A DNA stretch of 64,000 nucleotides from Aquipuribacter sp. SD81 (lineage in GTDB: Bacteria; Actinomycetota; Actinomycetes; Actinomycetales; JBBAYJ01): NCBI RefSeq assembly GCF_037153975.1, contig NZ_JBBAYJ010000003.1, positions 124,001 through 188,000 of the forward strand, written 5' to 3'. Made by a program: the position numbers and the translations under genes. Shown in pieces: positions 20,323 through 29,185 of this stretch (position 1 is its first letter; the number at the start of each line of letters is the position of its first letter). Under the pieces are notes generated by a model. That model saw nothing but the letters and a program-made list of their open reading frames with translations, did no database searches and had not been told where the DNA came from.

Positions 20323-22545
20323 GTGTCGGCACGACGGACCGAGCGGTTGCTCAACCTCGTCATCGCGCTGCGCGCGACGCGGCGGGGGCTCAGGCGCGAG
20401 GAGATCCGCCGCGCCGTCCCGCAGTACGCCGACAGCCCGTCCGACAGCGCCTTCGAGCGCATGTTCGAGCGGGACAAGGAGGACCTCCGCGAGATCGGCG
20501 TCCCCGTCGTGACGGTCCGCAGCGACGTGCTCGTCGACGCCGACGACGCGTACCGGATCGACGCGGGCGCCTACGAGCTGCCGCCCGTCACCTTCACCGC
20601 CGCCGAGGTGGCGGTGCTCTCGCTCGCGGGCCGGGCGTGGCAGCAGGCCGCGCTCGCCGCGCCCGCGACCCGCGCCCTCACCAAGCTGCGCGCGCTCGGG
20701 GCCGAGGACGCCGGCGCCCGCGAGGAGCACGAGGCCGTCCGGGCCGCCGCCGGGGTCGTCGACGCCGGGGTCCGCGCCGTCGACCCGGCCTTCGACCCGC
20801 TGCACGCCGCACTGCGCGCGCACCGCACCGTGCGGTTCCGCTACCGCCGCCCCGACGGCGAGAGCGCCGTGCGCACCGTCGACCCGTGGCGGCTGCTGCT
20901 GCGCGGCGGCACGTGGTACCTCGTGGCGCACGACCACGACCGCGACGCGCCGCGCGTGTTCCGGCTCGGACGCGTCGAGGGGGAGGTGCGGACGGCCCGG
21001 GCGCCGCGGCCGCGTCCCGCGCCCCGTCCCGAGGAGGTCGCGGCCGCGGTCGCCGAGGCGCAGCGCGTGCTCGCACCCGAGCGGGCGCCGGGGGACCAGG
21101 TCCGCCACGAGGCGCTGCTGCGGGTCGCCCCCGGGCGCGCCGGTCTGCTGCGGGCGATCGCGGAGCGCGCGGCCGCCCGCCGCGGGCACCCCCGGCCGCC
21201 GGGGGCCACCGCGGGCCCCGGGACCGGCCAGGGCGACGAGGACGGCCTGCTCTGCGTGCCGTGGTCCGCCCCGCCGAGCGCCCCTGGCGCCGCACCGCCC
21301 GTGCCGGAGTGGCTCGTGGAGGCCGTCGCCGCGTGCGGGGCCGACGTCGAGGTCGTGTCGCCGGGACCGCTGCGCGCGGCCGTCCTCGCGGCGTGGCGGG
21401 CCGTGCGCGACCGCCACAGCGGTCCGCCCGGACCCGGCGGGGAGGCCGCGGCGGCGGGGCTCGCAGCGGCGGCGGAGGCGGCCCACGAGCCCGAGGCGGC
21501 CGCGACCTTCACCCCCGGCGCGACCGACCGGCTGTCACGGCTGCTCGCCATGGTGCCGTTCGTGCTGCGCCGCGACGGCGTCGGCCTCGCCGAGCTCGCC
21601 GACCACTTCGACGTGTCGGAGGCGCAGGTGGTCCGGGACCTGCAGCTGCTGTTCGTGTGCGGCACGCCCGGGCACCTGCCGGACGACCTCATCGAGGCCG
21701 ACTGGGAGGGCGGCGTCGTGCGCATCGGCAACGCCGACGCGATCAGCCGCCCCCTCCGCCTGACGGGTGAGGAGGCGGTCGTCCTGCAGCTCGGCCTGCG
21801 GCTGCTCGCCCAGGTGCCCGGCGCGCACGACCGCGAGGCGGTGCTGTCGGCCACCCGGACCCTCGAGCGGCTGACGGGCGGTGCCGAGCCGCTGCTGGAG
21901 GTGCTCGAGCCGGCGTGGGGCCCGCCCGAGCACGCCGAGACCGTGGCCCGGGCGCTGCGCGAGGGCCGCCGGCTCCGGCTGCGCTACCTGTCGGCCGGGC
22001 GCGACGAGCTCGGCGACCGCGAGGTCGACCCGGTCCGCGTCGTCCTCGACTCCGGGCGGGCGTACCTGCAGGCGTGGTGCCACCGCGCGCAGGACGTGCG
22101 CACCTTCCGGCTCGACCGCGTCGTCGCCGCCACCGTCCTCGACGTGCCGGTCGCGCCGCACCCCGCCGCCCCGGCCCACCCCGCCCCGACGACGGCCTGG
22201 CGCAGCAGCGGGGCCGACGAGGTCGTCGACCTGCGGCTGGACCGCGGCGCCGGCTGGGTGGCCGAGCAGTACCCGGTCGAGGCCGTCGTCCACCACGACG
22301 GCGAGGCCGACGCCGCCGTGACCGACGTCCGGCTCCGCGTCGGCGACACCGCCCGCGTCGTGCGGCTCGTGCTCCGCCTCGCCGGCGCCGCCGAGGTGCT
22401 CGCCCCCGCCGGGGTGCGCGAGGCGGTCGCCGTCGCCGCAGGGGCCGCGGTCGAGCGGTCCACCGCCGGGCCGGCCGGGGAGCCGGCCACCGGGCGGGCC
22501 GGGGAGCCGACCCCCGGACCGGGTGCACCCGTTCGGGCGAGGTGA
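20323..22545 (+). CDS. pafBC: Fused PafB-PafC WYL-domain transcriptional activator
   Basis: This single 740-residue protein contains both PafB and PafC, which are separate genes in Mycobacterium. Half one has a winged helix (RTERLLNLVIALRATRRGLRREEIR) and a WYL domain (RTVRFRYRRPDGES, VDPWRLLLRGGTWYLVAHD). Half two repeats the plan (LSRLLAMVPFVLRRDGVGLAELADHFDVS, then RLRLRYLSAGRDELGDREVDP and AWCHRAQDVRTFRLDR). PafBC activates most DNA-damage genes in mycobacteria, acting beside LexA. The linker at about 285-400 is Gly/Ala-rich. Confidence 0.95.
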   Translation: MSARRTERLLNLVIALRATRRGLRREEIRRAVPQYADSPSDSAFERMFERDKEDLREIGVPVVTVRSDVLVDADDAYRIDAGAYELPPVTFTAAEVAVLSLAGRAWQQAALAAPATRALTKLRALGAEDAGAREEHEAVRAAAGVVDAGVRAVDPAFDPLHAALRAHRTVRFRYRRPDGESAVRTVDPWRLLLRGGTWYLVAHDHDRDAPRVFRLGRVEGEVRTARAPRPRPAPRPEEVAAAVAEAQRVLAPERAPGDQVRHEALLRVAPGRAGLLRAIAERAAARRGHPRPPGATAGPGTGQGDEDGLLCVPWSAPPSAPGAAPPVPEWLVEAVAACGADVEVVSPGPLRAAVLAAWRAVRDRHSGPPGPGGEAAAAGLAAAAEAAHEPEAAATFTPGATDRLSRLLAMVPFVLRRDGVGLAELADHFDVSEAQVVRDLQLLFVCGTPGHLPDDLIEADWEGGVVRIGNADAISRPLRLTGEEAVVLQLGLRLLAQVPGAHDREAVLSATRTLERLTGGAEPLLEVLEPAWGPPEHAETVARALREGRRLRLRYLSAGRDELGDREVDPVRVVLDSGRAYLQAWCHRAQDVRTFRLDRVVAATVLDVPVAPHPAAPAHPAPTTAWRSSGADEVVDLRLDRGAGWVAEQYPVEAVVHHDGEADAAVTDVRLRVGDTARVVRLVLRLAGAAEVLAPAGVREAVAVAAGAAVERSTAGPAGEPATGRAGEPTPGPGAPVRAR

Positions 22546-22679
22546 GGACGGGGCGTGCGCGACACGCCCGGGAGTGTCAAGTCCGGCCACCGCCGTGCCG
22601 AACACGTCATCACGCGGAGCCGAGGGGCTCCCGGACACCGGCCGACAGTGCCGGCGTCAACCCGGTGAGGAGGGTGAAG

Positions 22680-23036
22680 ATGACGGTCATCAAGGCGTCG
22701 TGCCCGTCGTGCGGTGACGTGGAGCTCACCCCGCGCCAGGTCCGGCTGGTCGTGTGCTCGGTCGAGACCCGGAGCTTCTACAGCTTCTCGTGCTCCGGCT
22801 GCGGCGACGAGGTGCGCAAGCACGCGGGGACCGACGTGGTGGCGCTGCTCAGCAGCGGCGGGGTCGTCCCCGAGCGCTGGGTGATCCCCGCGGAGGTGCT
22901 CGAGGACCACGACGGCCCCGCGCTGTCCCACGACGACCTCCTCGACTTCTGCCTGTGGCTGGAGGGCGCCGACCTGCTCGCCGCCGTCGCGCAGGGCACG
23001 CCCCGCCGGACGACGGGCGACTCCGCCACCTTGTGA
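22680..23036 (+). CDS. Small zinc-ribbon protein of unknown function
   Basis: The 118-residue protein begins MTVIKASCPSCGDVELTPRQVRLVVC and has a second pair, SFSCSGCGDEVRKH, so CxxC-(about 27)-CxxC should form a zinc ribbon. The rest is helical and acidic (LEDHDGPALSHDDLLDFCLWLEGADLL). ATG 22680 follows GAGGAGGG (22667-22674) by 5 bp. The 134 bp before it show nothing else I can name. It is a conserved-type actinobacterial protein; no function can be assigned. Confidence 0.85.
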   Translation: MTVIKASCPSCGDVELTPRQVRLVVCSVETRSFYSFSCSGCGDEVRKHAGTDVVALLSSGGVVPERWVIPAEVLEDHDGPALSHDDLLDFCLWLEGADLLAAVAQGTPRRTTGDSATL

Positions 23037-23063
23037 CGGGCGCCGTCGCGCTACCGTGACGGC

Positions 23064-23240
23064 ATGGTCTGGGTCGTCGTCTGCGCGGTGGTCGCGCTGC
23101 TCGGCGGCGGGTACCTCTTCCTGCTCGGCCGCGAGGTCGTCCGCAAGGGCGGACGGCTCCTGCGCGAGGTGGACGAGGCCGTCACGCGCGCGGAGCAGGC
23201 CGCCCGCGCGGGTGCCCCGGACCCACCGCCCGGGACGTAG
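23064..23240 (+). CDS. Small single-pass membrane protein (58 aa) upstream of tatA
   Basis: MVWVVVCAVVALLGGGYLFLL forms one membrane helix, followed by an amphipathic, basic/acidic helix (REVVRKGGRLLREVDEAVTRAEQAA) and a Pro-rich end. TACCGT (23052-23057) stands 6 bp before the ATG. The order of helix, short hinge and amphipathic helix resembles TatA/TatB in outline only; it lacks their FG hinge. It may be a small partner of the Tat genes, but this is speculation. Confidence 0.6.
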   Translation: MVWVVVCAVVALLGGGYLFLLGREVVRKGGRLLREVDEAVTRAEQAARAGAPDPPPGT

Positions 23241-23243
23241 AGT
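23238..23243 (+). promoter_or_regulatory. Candidate -10 of tatA
   Basis: TAGAGT begins at the stop codon of the preceding small gene. It would produce a leader of about 20 nt containing GGAGG just before the tatA ATG at 23271. Confidence 0.4.
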
Positions 23244-23270
23244 GGGCGGCACCCCACACCGGAGGACGTC

Positions 23271-23561
23271 ATGTTCCGCAACCTGTTCGACAACCCGCTC
23301 CTGCTGCTGGTCATCGTCCTGCTGGTCGTCGTGCTCTTCGGGGCCAAGCGCCTGCCGGACGCCGCCCGCTCGCTGGGGCGCTCGATGCGCATCTTCAAGT
23401 CCGAGGTCAAGGAGATGAAGCGGGACGACGACGCCCGCCCGGAGGGCTCGGACTCCCGCACCACCGGCACGTCGCCCGAGGCGCTCGAGGGCCGCGTGGT
23501 CCACGAGGACCACGCCCCGCGCACCAGCCCCGCCGACGACCCGGCCCGTCGGGACGCCTGA
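23271..23561 (+). CDS. tatA: Sec-independent (Tat) translocase subunit TatA
   Basis: The 96-residue subunit multimerises to let folded twin-arginine proteins cross the membrane. It has the N-terminal helix [17 protein letters not shown], the conserved FGAKRLPD hinge, the amphipathic helix [19 protein letters not shown] and an acidic, disordered tail. It lies 38 bp before tatC. No TatB gene is next to it; in actinobacteria tatB usually lies elsewhere. Confidence 0.95.
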   Translation: MFRNLFDNPLLLLVIVLLVVVLFGAKRLPDAARSLGRSMRIFKSEVKEMKRDDDARPEGSDSRTTGTSPEALEGRVVHEDHAPRTSPADDPARRDA

Positions 23562-23599
23562 GCCCCACCGGCCCGCACCCGAGCTGACGGAGGTCCCAC

Positions 23600-24493
23600 G
23601 TGCTCCGCCGTGCCCGCAACCCCGAGGGCCGCATGCCGTTGCGCGCGCACCTCGTGGAGCTGCGCAACCGGATGCTCGTCTCCGGGGTGGCGGTGCTCGT
23701 CATGGGCGTCGTCGGCTGGGTCGTGTACGACCCGGTCATCGACGAGCTCGTGCGTCCCATCGTCGCCGCCGGCGTCGTCAACGACATGGACATCGAGCTC
23801 CGGTTCGGCTCACCGACCGAGTCGTTCGACATGCGGGTCAAGCTGTCGCTGTGGATCGGGCTCGTGGGCTCGAGCCCGATCTGGCTGTTCCAGCTGTGGG
23901 CCTTCATCACGCCCGGGCTCACGCGCAAGGAGCGGTGGTACTCCATCGGCTTCCTGTCCGCGGCCGTCCCGCTCTTCCTCGCCGGCGTCGCGCTCGCGTG
24001 GTTCGTGCTGCCCAACGCCTTCATCTTCCTCACGAGCCTCAACCCCGAGGAGGTCGGCAGCCTCTTCGACTTCAGCCTGTACGTCGGGTTCGTGACGCGG
24101 GTCGCGCTCTTCTTCGGGGTCGCGTTCCTGCTGCCCGTCGTCATGGTCGCGCTCAACCTCGCCGGCCTGGTCCGAGGACGCACGATGCTGCGGGCCTGGC
24201 GCTACGCCATCGTGCTGTCGTTCGTCTTCGCGGCCATCGCCAGCCCCACGCCCGACATCGTCGTGATGTTCACCCTCGCCGGACCCATGCTCGGGCTCTA
24301 CCTCGTCGCGGTGGGCGTCGCGCTCGTCGTCGACCGGCGCCGCGACCGGCGCAACGCGCTCGGCGGCCTCGACGACGACGAGGCCTCGGCGCTCGAGGAC
24401 GACGCCTACGACGTGCGGCCCGCGGCCCCGCTGGAGCCGGCCGACGGGACCCCGGCGGGCGACGAGCCCGCCCGTCGCGCACCGCGCGCCTGA
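23600..24493 (+). CDS. tatC: Sec-independent (Tat) translocase subunit TatC
   Basis: The 297-residue protein recognises twin-arginine signal peptides. It has six expected membrane segments, beginning with MPLRAHLVELRNRML and including FGSPTESFDMRVKLSLWIGLVGSSPIW, PGLTRKERWY and IASPTPDIVVMFTLAGPMLGLYL. These contain the family's conserved HLxELRxR, F-x-P and SPTPD motifs. The C-terminal 50 residues are acidic and disordered. The start is GTG 23600. It belongs to the conserved pafBC-tatA-tatC-helY order. Confidence 0.96.
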   Translation: MLRRARNPEGRMPLRAHLVELRNRMLVSGVAVLVMGVVGWVVYDPVIDELVRPIVAAGVVNDMDIELRFGSPTESFDMRVKLSLWIGLVGSSPIWLFQLWAFITPGLTRKERWYSIGFLSAAVPLFLAGVALAWFVLPNAFIFLTSLNPEEVGSLFDFSLYVGFVTRVALFFGVAFLLPVVMVALNLAGLVRGRTMLRAWRYAIVLSFVFAAIASPTPDIVVMFTLAGPMLGLYLVAVGVALVVDRRRDRRNALGGLDDDEASALEDDAYDVRPAAPLEPADGTPAGDEPARRAPRA

Positions 24494-24507
24494 CCCGGCA
24501 CCCGCTC

Positions 24508-25491
24508 GTGACCCCCTCCGGCGCCCGTCTCGGGCTCGTCGTCAACCCCGGCTCGGGCGCGGGTCGCGGCGCGGCCGTCGGCCGGCGCGCCGCCGAGCGG
24601 CTCCGGGCCCTCGGGCACGAGGTCCGGGACCTGTCGGCCGGCGACGCGGCCGGGGCGCGGCGCGAGGCCGTCCGCGCCGTGAGGGAGCGCGGCGCCGCCG
24701 GCGCCGTCGACGCGCTCGTCGTCGTCGGCGGCGACGGCATGGTGCACCTCGGGGCGGGCGCCGTCGCCGGCACCGGCGTGCCGCTCGGGGTCGTGCCCGC
24801 CGGCACCGGCAACGACGTCGCCGCCGCGTGGGGCCTGCCCGCCGACCCGGTCGCCGCGGTCGACGCGCTCGACCGCTGCGTGCGCGAGGGCCTGACGCGG
24901 TCCGTCGACGCGGTCCGGGTGACGGCGCCGGGCGACGCCGCGGCCGACGCCGCGTGGGTCGCCGGGGTGACGGCGGCCGGCTTCGACGCCGTGGTGAACG
25001 AGCGGGCCAACGGCTGGCGGTGGCCGCGCGGCGCAGCGCGGTACAACCTCGCGATCGCCCGTGAGCTGCCGCTGTTCCGCCCGGTCCCGTACCGCCTCGT
25101 GCTCGACGGCGAGGAGTGGCGCACCGAGGGGCTGCTCGTCGCCGTGGCGAACACGTCGTCGTACGGCGGCGGCATGCGCATCGCCCCGGCCGCGGCCTGC
25201 GACGACGGCCTCCTCGACGTCGTCGTCGTCACGCCCGTGCCGCTGCACCGCTTCGTCCGGCTCTTCCCGCAGGTCTACGCGGGCACCCACGTCGAGCTCG
25301 ACGTGGTCGAGGTGCGCCGCGCCCGCCGCGTCGAGGTGGCCGTCGACCCGGCCGGGCGCCGCCCCCGGCGGATCGTCGCCTACGGCGACGGCGAGCGGCT
25401 CGGCGACCTGCCGCGCTGCTTCGACGCCGTGCCGGGCGCCGTCCGCGTGCTCGTGCCGCCTGCCGTCGTGGCGGCCGGCTCCGGGACATAA
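24508..25491 (+). CDS. Diacylglycerol/sphingosine-kinase-family lipid kinase
   Basis: The 327-residue protein has the ATP-binding signature VVVGGDGMVHLGAG and VVPAGTGNDVAAAWG, then ANTSSYGGGMRIAPAAACDDGLLDVVVV, all typical of DgkB/YegS-like lipid kinases. The likely role is to phosphorylate diacylglycerol back into phospholipid synthesis. GTG 24508 is 14 bp after the tatC stop. The TAA stop doubles as the first bases of the putative helY -10 (TAACCT, 25489-25494). Confidence 0.88.
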   Translation: MTPSGARLGLVVNPGSGAGRGAAVGRRAAERLRALGHEVRDLSAGDAAGARREAVRAVRERGAAGAVDALVVVGGDGMVHLGAGAVAGTGVPLGVVPAGTGNDVAAAWGLPADPVAAVDALDRCVREGLTRSVDAVRVTAPGDAAADAAWVAGVTAAGFDAVVNERANGWRWPRGAARYNLAIARELPLFRPVPYRLVLDGEEWRTEGLLVAVANTSSYGGGMRIAPAAACDDGLLDVVVVTPVPLHRFVRLFPQVYAGTHVELDVVEVRRARRVEVAVDPAGRRPRRIVAYGDGERLGDLPRCFDAVPGAVRVLVPPAVVAAGSGT

Positions 25492-25500
25492 CCTGGGCGC

Positions 25501-28317
25501 ATGCACACCTCGGCCGACCCCAGCCCGGCCGAGAGGTTCGCGGCGGCCCGTCGGCGCCGGGAGGAGGCGGTGTCGCCGCTCGGGCAGTTCGTCGCGACAC
25601 TCGGCTTCGAGCCCGACCCGTTCCAGGTCGAGGCGATGGAGGCGGTCGCCGCCGGGCACGGCGTCCTCGTCGCCGCGCCGACCGGGGCCGGCAAGACCGC
25701 GGTGGGGGAGTTCGCCGTCCACCTCGCGCTGGCGACGGGGCGCAAGGCGTTCTACACGACGCCGATCAAGGCGCTGAGCAACCAGAAGTACAACGACCTC
25801 GTCGCCGTCCACGGTGCCGCGGCGGTCGGCCTGCTCACCGGTGACGTGTCGGTCAACGGCGAGGCGCCCGTCGTCGTCATGACGACCGAGGTGCTCCGCA
25901 ACATGATCTACGCGGGCAGCCGCACCCTCGACGGCCTCGGCTTCGTCGTGATGGACGAGGTGCACTACCTCGCCGACCGCTTCCGCGGCGCGGTGTGGGA
26001 GGAGGTCATCATCCACCTCGCCGACGACGTGCAGCTCGTGTCGCTGTCGGCGACGGTGAGCAACGCCGAGGAGTTCGGCGAGTGGCTCGCGACGGTCCGC
26101 GGCGACACGCGCGTCGTGGTCTCCGAGCACCGCCCGGTGCCGCTGTGGCAGCACGTCATGGTCGGCACGCGGCTGCACGACCTCTTCGTCGACCCCCACG
26201 GCGAGCCGGTGCTCGGCCTGCCCGGCTCCGACACCGACCTGACCGTCAACCCCGAGCTCGTCGTGCTCGCGCGCGAGGACAGCCGCTTCGACCGCCGGCA
26301 CCGCGGCCGCCCCAGGCGCGGCGGCGCCCGGCCCAGGCGACGCGGGACCGCCTCCCGCGCGGCCGTCGTGGAGGCGCTCGACGCCGACGGCCTGCTGCCG
26401 GCGATCCACTTCATCTTCAGCCGCAACGGCTGCGACGCCGCCGTCCAGCAGTGCCTCGCGTGGGGCGTGCGGCTCACGAGCCCCGAGGAGCGGCGCGAGA
26501 TCCGGGCGCTCGCCGAGGAGCGGACCTCCGCGCTGCCGGACGCCGACCTCGGCGTGCTCGGCTGGGCGGAGTGGGTGGAGGCGCTGGAACGCGGTCTCGC
26601 CGCCCACCACGCGGGCATGCTGCCGGTGTTCAAGGAGACCGTCGAGGAGCTGTTCCGCCGCGGCCTCGTCAAGGTCGTCTTCGCGACCGAGACCCTCGCG
26701 CTCGGCGTCAACATGCCCGCGCGCTCGGTCGTGCTCGAGAAGCTCGTCAAGTGGAACGGCGAGGCCCACGTCGACGTGACGCCGGGGGAGTACACCCAGC
26801 TGACCGGCCGGGCGGGCCGTCGCGGCATCGACGTCGAGGGCCACGCGGTCGTGCTGTGGCACGACGGGCTCGACCCCGACCACGTCGCGGGCCTCGCCTC
26901 GACGCGCACGTACCCGCTGCGCTCGAGCTTCGCCCCCACGTACTCGATGGCCGTCAACCTCGTCGAGCAGGTCGGCCGCGAGGACGCCCGCCGCGTGCTG
27001 GAGACGTCCTTCGCGCAGTTCCAGGCCGACCGGGGCGTGGTCGGGCTCGCGAAGCAGCTGCGCAAGCAGGAGGAGGCGCTCACCGGCTACACCGAGGCGA
27101 TGGCGTGCCACCTCGGCGACTTCGAGGCCTACCACCGGCTGCGGCGGCGCGTCTCGGCGCTGGAGAAGGACCTGTCGCGCCGGGCCAGCGCCGACCGCCG
27201 CGCCGACGCCCGGGCGACGCTGGAGCGGCTGCGGCGCGGCGACGTGATCTCGGTGCCGGTCGGGCGGCGGCGCGGCTGGGCCGTCGTGCTCGACCCGGGT
27301 CTCACCACGCAGGGCCCGCGGCCGACCGTCCTCACCGACGAGCGGCAGGTGCGTCGCCTGGACGCCGTGCAGTTCCCCAGCGCCGTCGACGTCGTGACGA
27401 CGGTGCGGGTGCCGAAGCACTTCGAGCCGCACGACCCGCAGGCCCGCCGCGACCTCGCGAGCTCGCTGCGCAACGCGCTCGCGCAGGTCGGCGGCGGCGC
27501 CGTGCCAGTGCCGTCGCGCGCCCGCGGCCGCGACGGCGCCGGCGGCGCGGACGGCGACGGGGAGGGCGGTGGCGAGCGTCCCGGCGAGCTCGAGCTGCTG
27601 CGGCTGCGCCGGGAGCTGCGGGCCCACCCGTGCCACGGCTGCGCGGAGCGGGAGTCCCACGCGCGCTGGGCCGAGCGCCGCGACGAGCTGCAGCAGCGTC
27701 ATCGCGAGCTTCAGCGCCGCATCGAGGGCCGCACGGCCGTCATCGCGCGCACCTTCGACCGCGTGTGCGACGTGCTGGAGGAGCTGGGCTACCTCGACGG
27801 CGACACGGTGACGCCGGCGGGGCAGGCGCTGCAGCGGATCTACACCGCGTCGGACCTGCTCGTGGCCGAGTGCCTGCGCGCGGGGGTGTGGGACGACCTC
27901 GACGGTCCGTCGCTCGCCGCGGTCGTCTCGACGCTCGTCTTCGAGGCCCGCCGGGAGGGCGAGGGGGTCGACCCGCGCCTGCCCGGCCGCGGCACGGCGG
28001 AGGCGTGGGCGGCGACGGTCCGGCTGTGGTCGGCGCTGAGCGACGTCGAGAGCCGGCACCGCCTCCCGCCCATCCGCGAGCCGGACGCGGGCTTCGCGGC
28101 CGCGGTGCACCGGTGGGCGCAGGGCCGCCCGCTGGAGACCGTCCTGCGGGAGAACGACCTGAGCCCCGGTGACTTCGTGCGCTGGTGCCGGCAGACCGTC
28201 GACCTGCTCGACCAGGTGCACGAGGCGGCCCCGCGCGGCACCGACCTGCGGGCCGCGGCCGCCGACGCGCTCGGCGCCGTGCGCCGCGGGGTCGTGGAGT
28301 ACAGCCTCAGCGGCTGA
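25501..28317 (+). CDS. helY: HelY/Ski2-like DEVH-box RNA helicase
   Basis: The 938-residue helicase contains the Q-type region FEPDPFQVEAM, Walker A APTGAGKTAVGEF, the DEVH box (VVMDEVHYLADRFRG), motif III LSATVSNAEEF, motif IV IHFIFSRNGCD and motif VI QLTGRAGRRGID. The C-terminal half carries CHGCAERESHARW within the arch-like region and a winged-helix/DSHCT end. Mycobacterial HelY sits at the same place beside tatC. TAACCT lies 6 bp before the ATG, arguing for a leaderless mRNA. RNA is the likely substrate. Confidence 0.93.
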   Translation: MHTSADPSPAERFAAARRRREEAVSPLGQFVATLGFEPDPFQVEAMEAVAAGHGVLVAAPTGAGKTAVGEFAVHLALATGRKAFYTTPIKALSNQKYNDLVAVHGAAAVGLLTGDVSVNGEAPVVVMTTEVLRNMIYAGSRTLDGLGFVVMDEVHYLADRFRGAVWEEVIIHLADDVQLVSLSATVSNAEEFGEWLATVRGDTRVVVSEHRPVPLWQHVMVGTRLHDLFVDPHGEPVLGLPGSDTDLTVNPELVVLAREDSRFDRRHRGRPRRGGARPRRRGTASRAAVVEALDADGLLPAIHFIFSRNGCDAAVQQCLAWGVRLTSPEERREIRALAEERTSALPDADLGVLGWAEWVEALERGLAAHHAGMLPVFKETVEELFRRGLVKVVFATETLALGVNMPARSVVLEKLVKWNGEAHVDVTPGEYTQLTGRAGRRGIDVEGHAVVLWHDGLDPDHVAGLASTRTYPLRSSFAPTYSMAVNLVEQVGREDARRVLETSFAQFQADRGVVGLAKQLRKQEEALTGYTEAMACHLGDFEAYHRLRRRVSALEKDLSRRASADRRADARATLERLRRGDVISVPVGRRRGWAVVLDPGLTTQGPRPTVLTDERQVRRLDAVQFPSAVDVVTTVRVPKHFEPHDPQARRDLASSLRNALAQVGGGAVPVPSRARGRDGAGGADGDGEGGGERPGELELLRLRRELRAHPCHGCAERESHARWAERRDELQQRHRELQRRIEGRTAVIARTFDRVCDVLEELGYLDGDTVTPAGQALQRIYTASDLLVAECLRAGVWDDLDGPSLAAVVSTLVFEARREGEGVDPRLPGRGTAEAWAATVRLWSALSDVESRHRLPPIREPDAGFAAAVHRWAQGRPLETVLRENDLSPGDFVRWCRQTVDLLDQVHEAAPRGTDLRAAAADALGAVRRGVVEYSLSG

Positions 28318-28318
28318 G
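28306..28318 (+). repeat. 13-bp palindrome, copy 1 of a pair flanking the secreted-protein gene
   Basis: CTCAGC-G-GCTGAG spans the last codons of helY. The identical 13-mer recurs at 29173-29185, across the stop of the exonuclease gene. Confidence 0.7.
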
Positions 28319-28377
28319 CCGCGAGGCGCACGGGGGCCGACCTGCTCTGTCGCCCTGCCGTGCCGCCCGTCCACCGC

Positions 28378-28383
28378 TACGGT
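28378..28383 (+). promoter_or_regulatory. Candidate -10 of the secreted-protein gene
   Basis: TACGGT matches the local TANNNT pattern and would give a leader of roughly 75 nt before GTG 28466. No convincing -35 is seen. Confidence 0.3.
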
Positions 28384-28465
28384 GGCGGCGCAGCAGGGGC
28401 GGGGCCATCCCGACACGACGGCAGATCGTCTGCCGCGGCGGCTGCACGAGCACCACGGGGGCCAC

Positions 28466-29164
28466 GTGCGCCGTACCGTCGCTGCGGGCCTGCTCCTCGC
28501 GGTCCTGCCTCTCGCGCTCGCCGCCTCCGCGGAAGCCGCACCGCAGGTGGCGCCGGGCGACCGGACGACCGTCGGCCAGTCGGCCCGCGGGGAGGTCGGG
28601 GCCGCGAGGTCGGTCACGGCCACGTCGAGCCTGCGGCGAGTCACCCGGCCCTCGTCCGTGCGGTCGTTGCGGCGCCCGCCCGTCACGTCGGGTCGGGCGC
28701 TGAGCGCGGTCCGCATCGACCCGCTGCACTCGGCCATCAGCCCCCGGGACTGCGAGGCAGGGGCGGCGGACTGCCCTCCGGAGCGACAGCACCCGCAGGG
28801 CTGGCCGTCGTCCAGGGTGCAGGTCGCCGTCGCAGCCACCGGGTGCAGCGACTCGCGGGGCACGCCCTACCTCTACGCGCTGGAGGTCGACGTCAGACAG
28901 GGCCCTGTCGTCGGGTCCAGCCGCAGCCAGGGGACCTTCACGGGCGGGAGCCACGGGGAGTGCGTCCCGAGCCCGTCCGGCGGGGTCCGGGTCAGTGGTG
29001 CCGTCACGGCGGGCTCCTACGACGGCAGCTTCGTGCCGGGGCCGGCGCTGGTGACCGTGAGCGTCTACCGGGTGCCTCGCGCCGTCCCACCGCCGTGGTC
29101 GACGGACCAGCGGGTGCTCGTCTCGCGCTCCCTGCCGGCGGCGACGGTCCTGCGCGCCCCCTGA
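28466..29164 (+). CDS. Secreted protein of unknown function
   Basis: The 232-residue protein has a clear signal peptide (MRRTVAAGLLLAVLPLALAAS, cut probably after AEA). The mature part starts with a Ser/Arg-rich stretch (residues 35-75) and continues with a domain holding four cysteines (RDCEAG, ADCPPE, TGCSDS, GECVPS) and beta-rich sequence such as YLYALEVDVRQG and ALVTVSVYRVP. I recognise no family. It stands between helY and the convergent exonuclease gene, where mycobacteria have an unrelated membrane protein gene. The start is uncertain because no strong ribosome-binding site precedes GTG. Confidence 0.55.
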   Translation: MRRTVAAGLLLAVLPLALAASAEAAPQVAPGDRTTVGQSARGEVGAARSVTATSSLRRVTRPSSVRSLRRPPVTSGRALSAVRIDPLHSAISPRDCEAGAADCPPERQHPQGWPSSRVQVAVAATGCSDSRGTPYLYALEVDVRQGPVVGSSRSQGTFTGGSHGECVPSPSGGVRVSGAVTAGSYDGSFVPGPALVTVSVYRVPRAVPPPWSTDQRVLVSRSLPAATVLRAP

Positions 29165-29177
29165 GCGACCCGCTCAG
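29161..29177. terminator. Hairpin between convergent secreted-protein and exonuclease genes
   Basis: CTGAGC (29161-29166) pairs with GCTCAG (29172-29177) around GACCC, with both stop codons inside the stem. The stem is short, so it is only a candidate bidirectional terminator. Confidence 0.35.
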
Positions 29178-29185
29178 CGGCTGAG
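29173..29185 (-). repeat. 13-bp palindrome, copy 2
   Basis: CTCAGCGGCTGAG is identical to 28306-28318. Here it covers the end of the exonuclease gene. Confidence 0.7.

Noticed and set aside
24406-28863. A 1485-residue open frame on the minus strand
   Set aside because: It runs antisense through tatC, the lipid kinase and helY, all of which have clear motifs. Long antisense frames are expected at this GC content, and the translation is compositionally biased with no recognisable domain.
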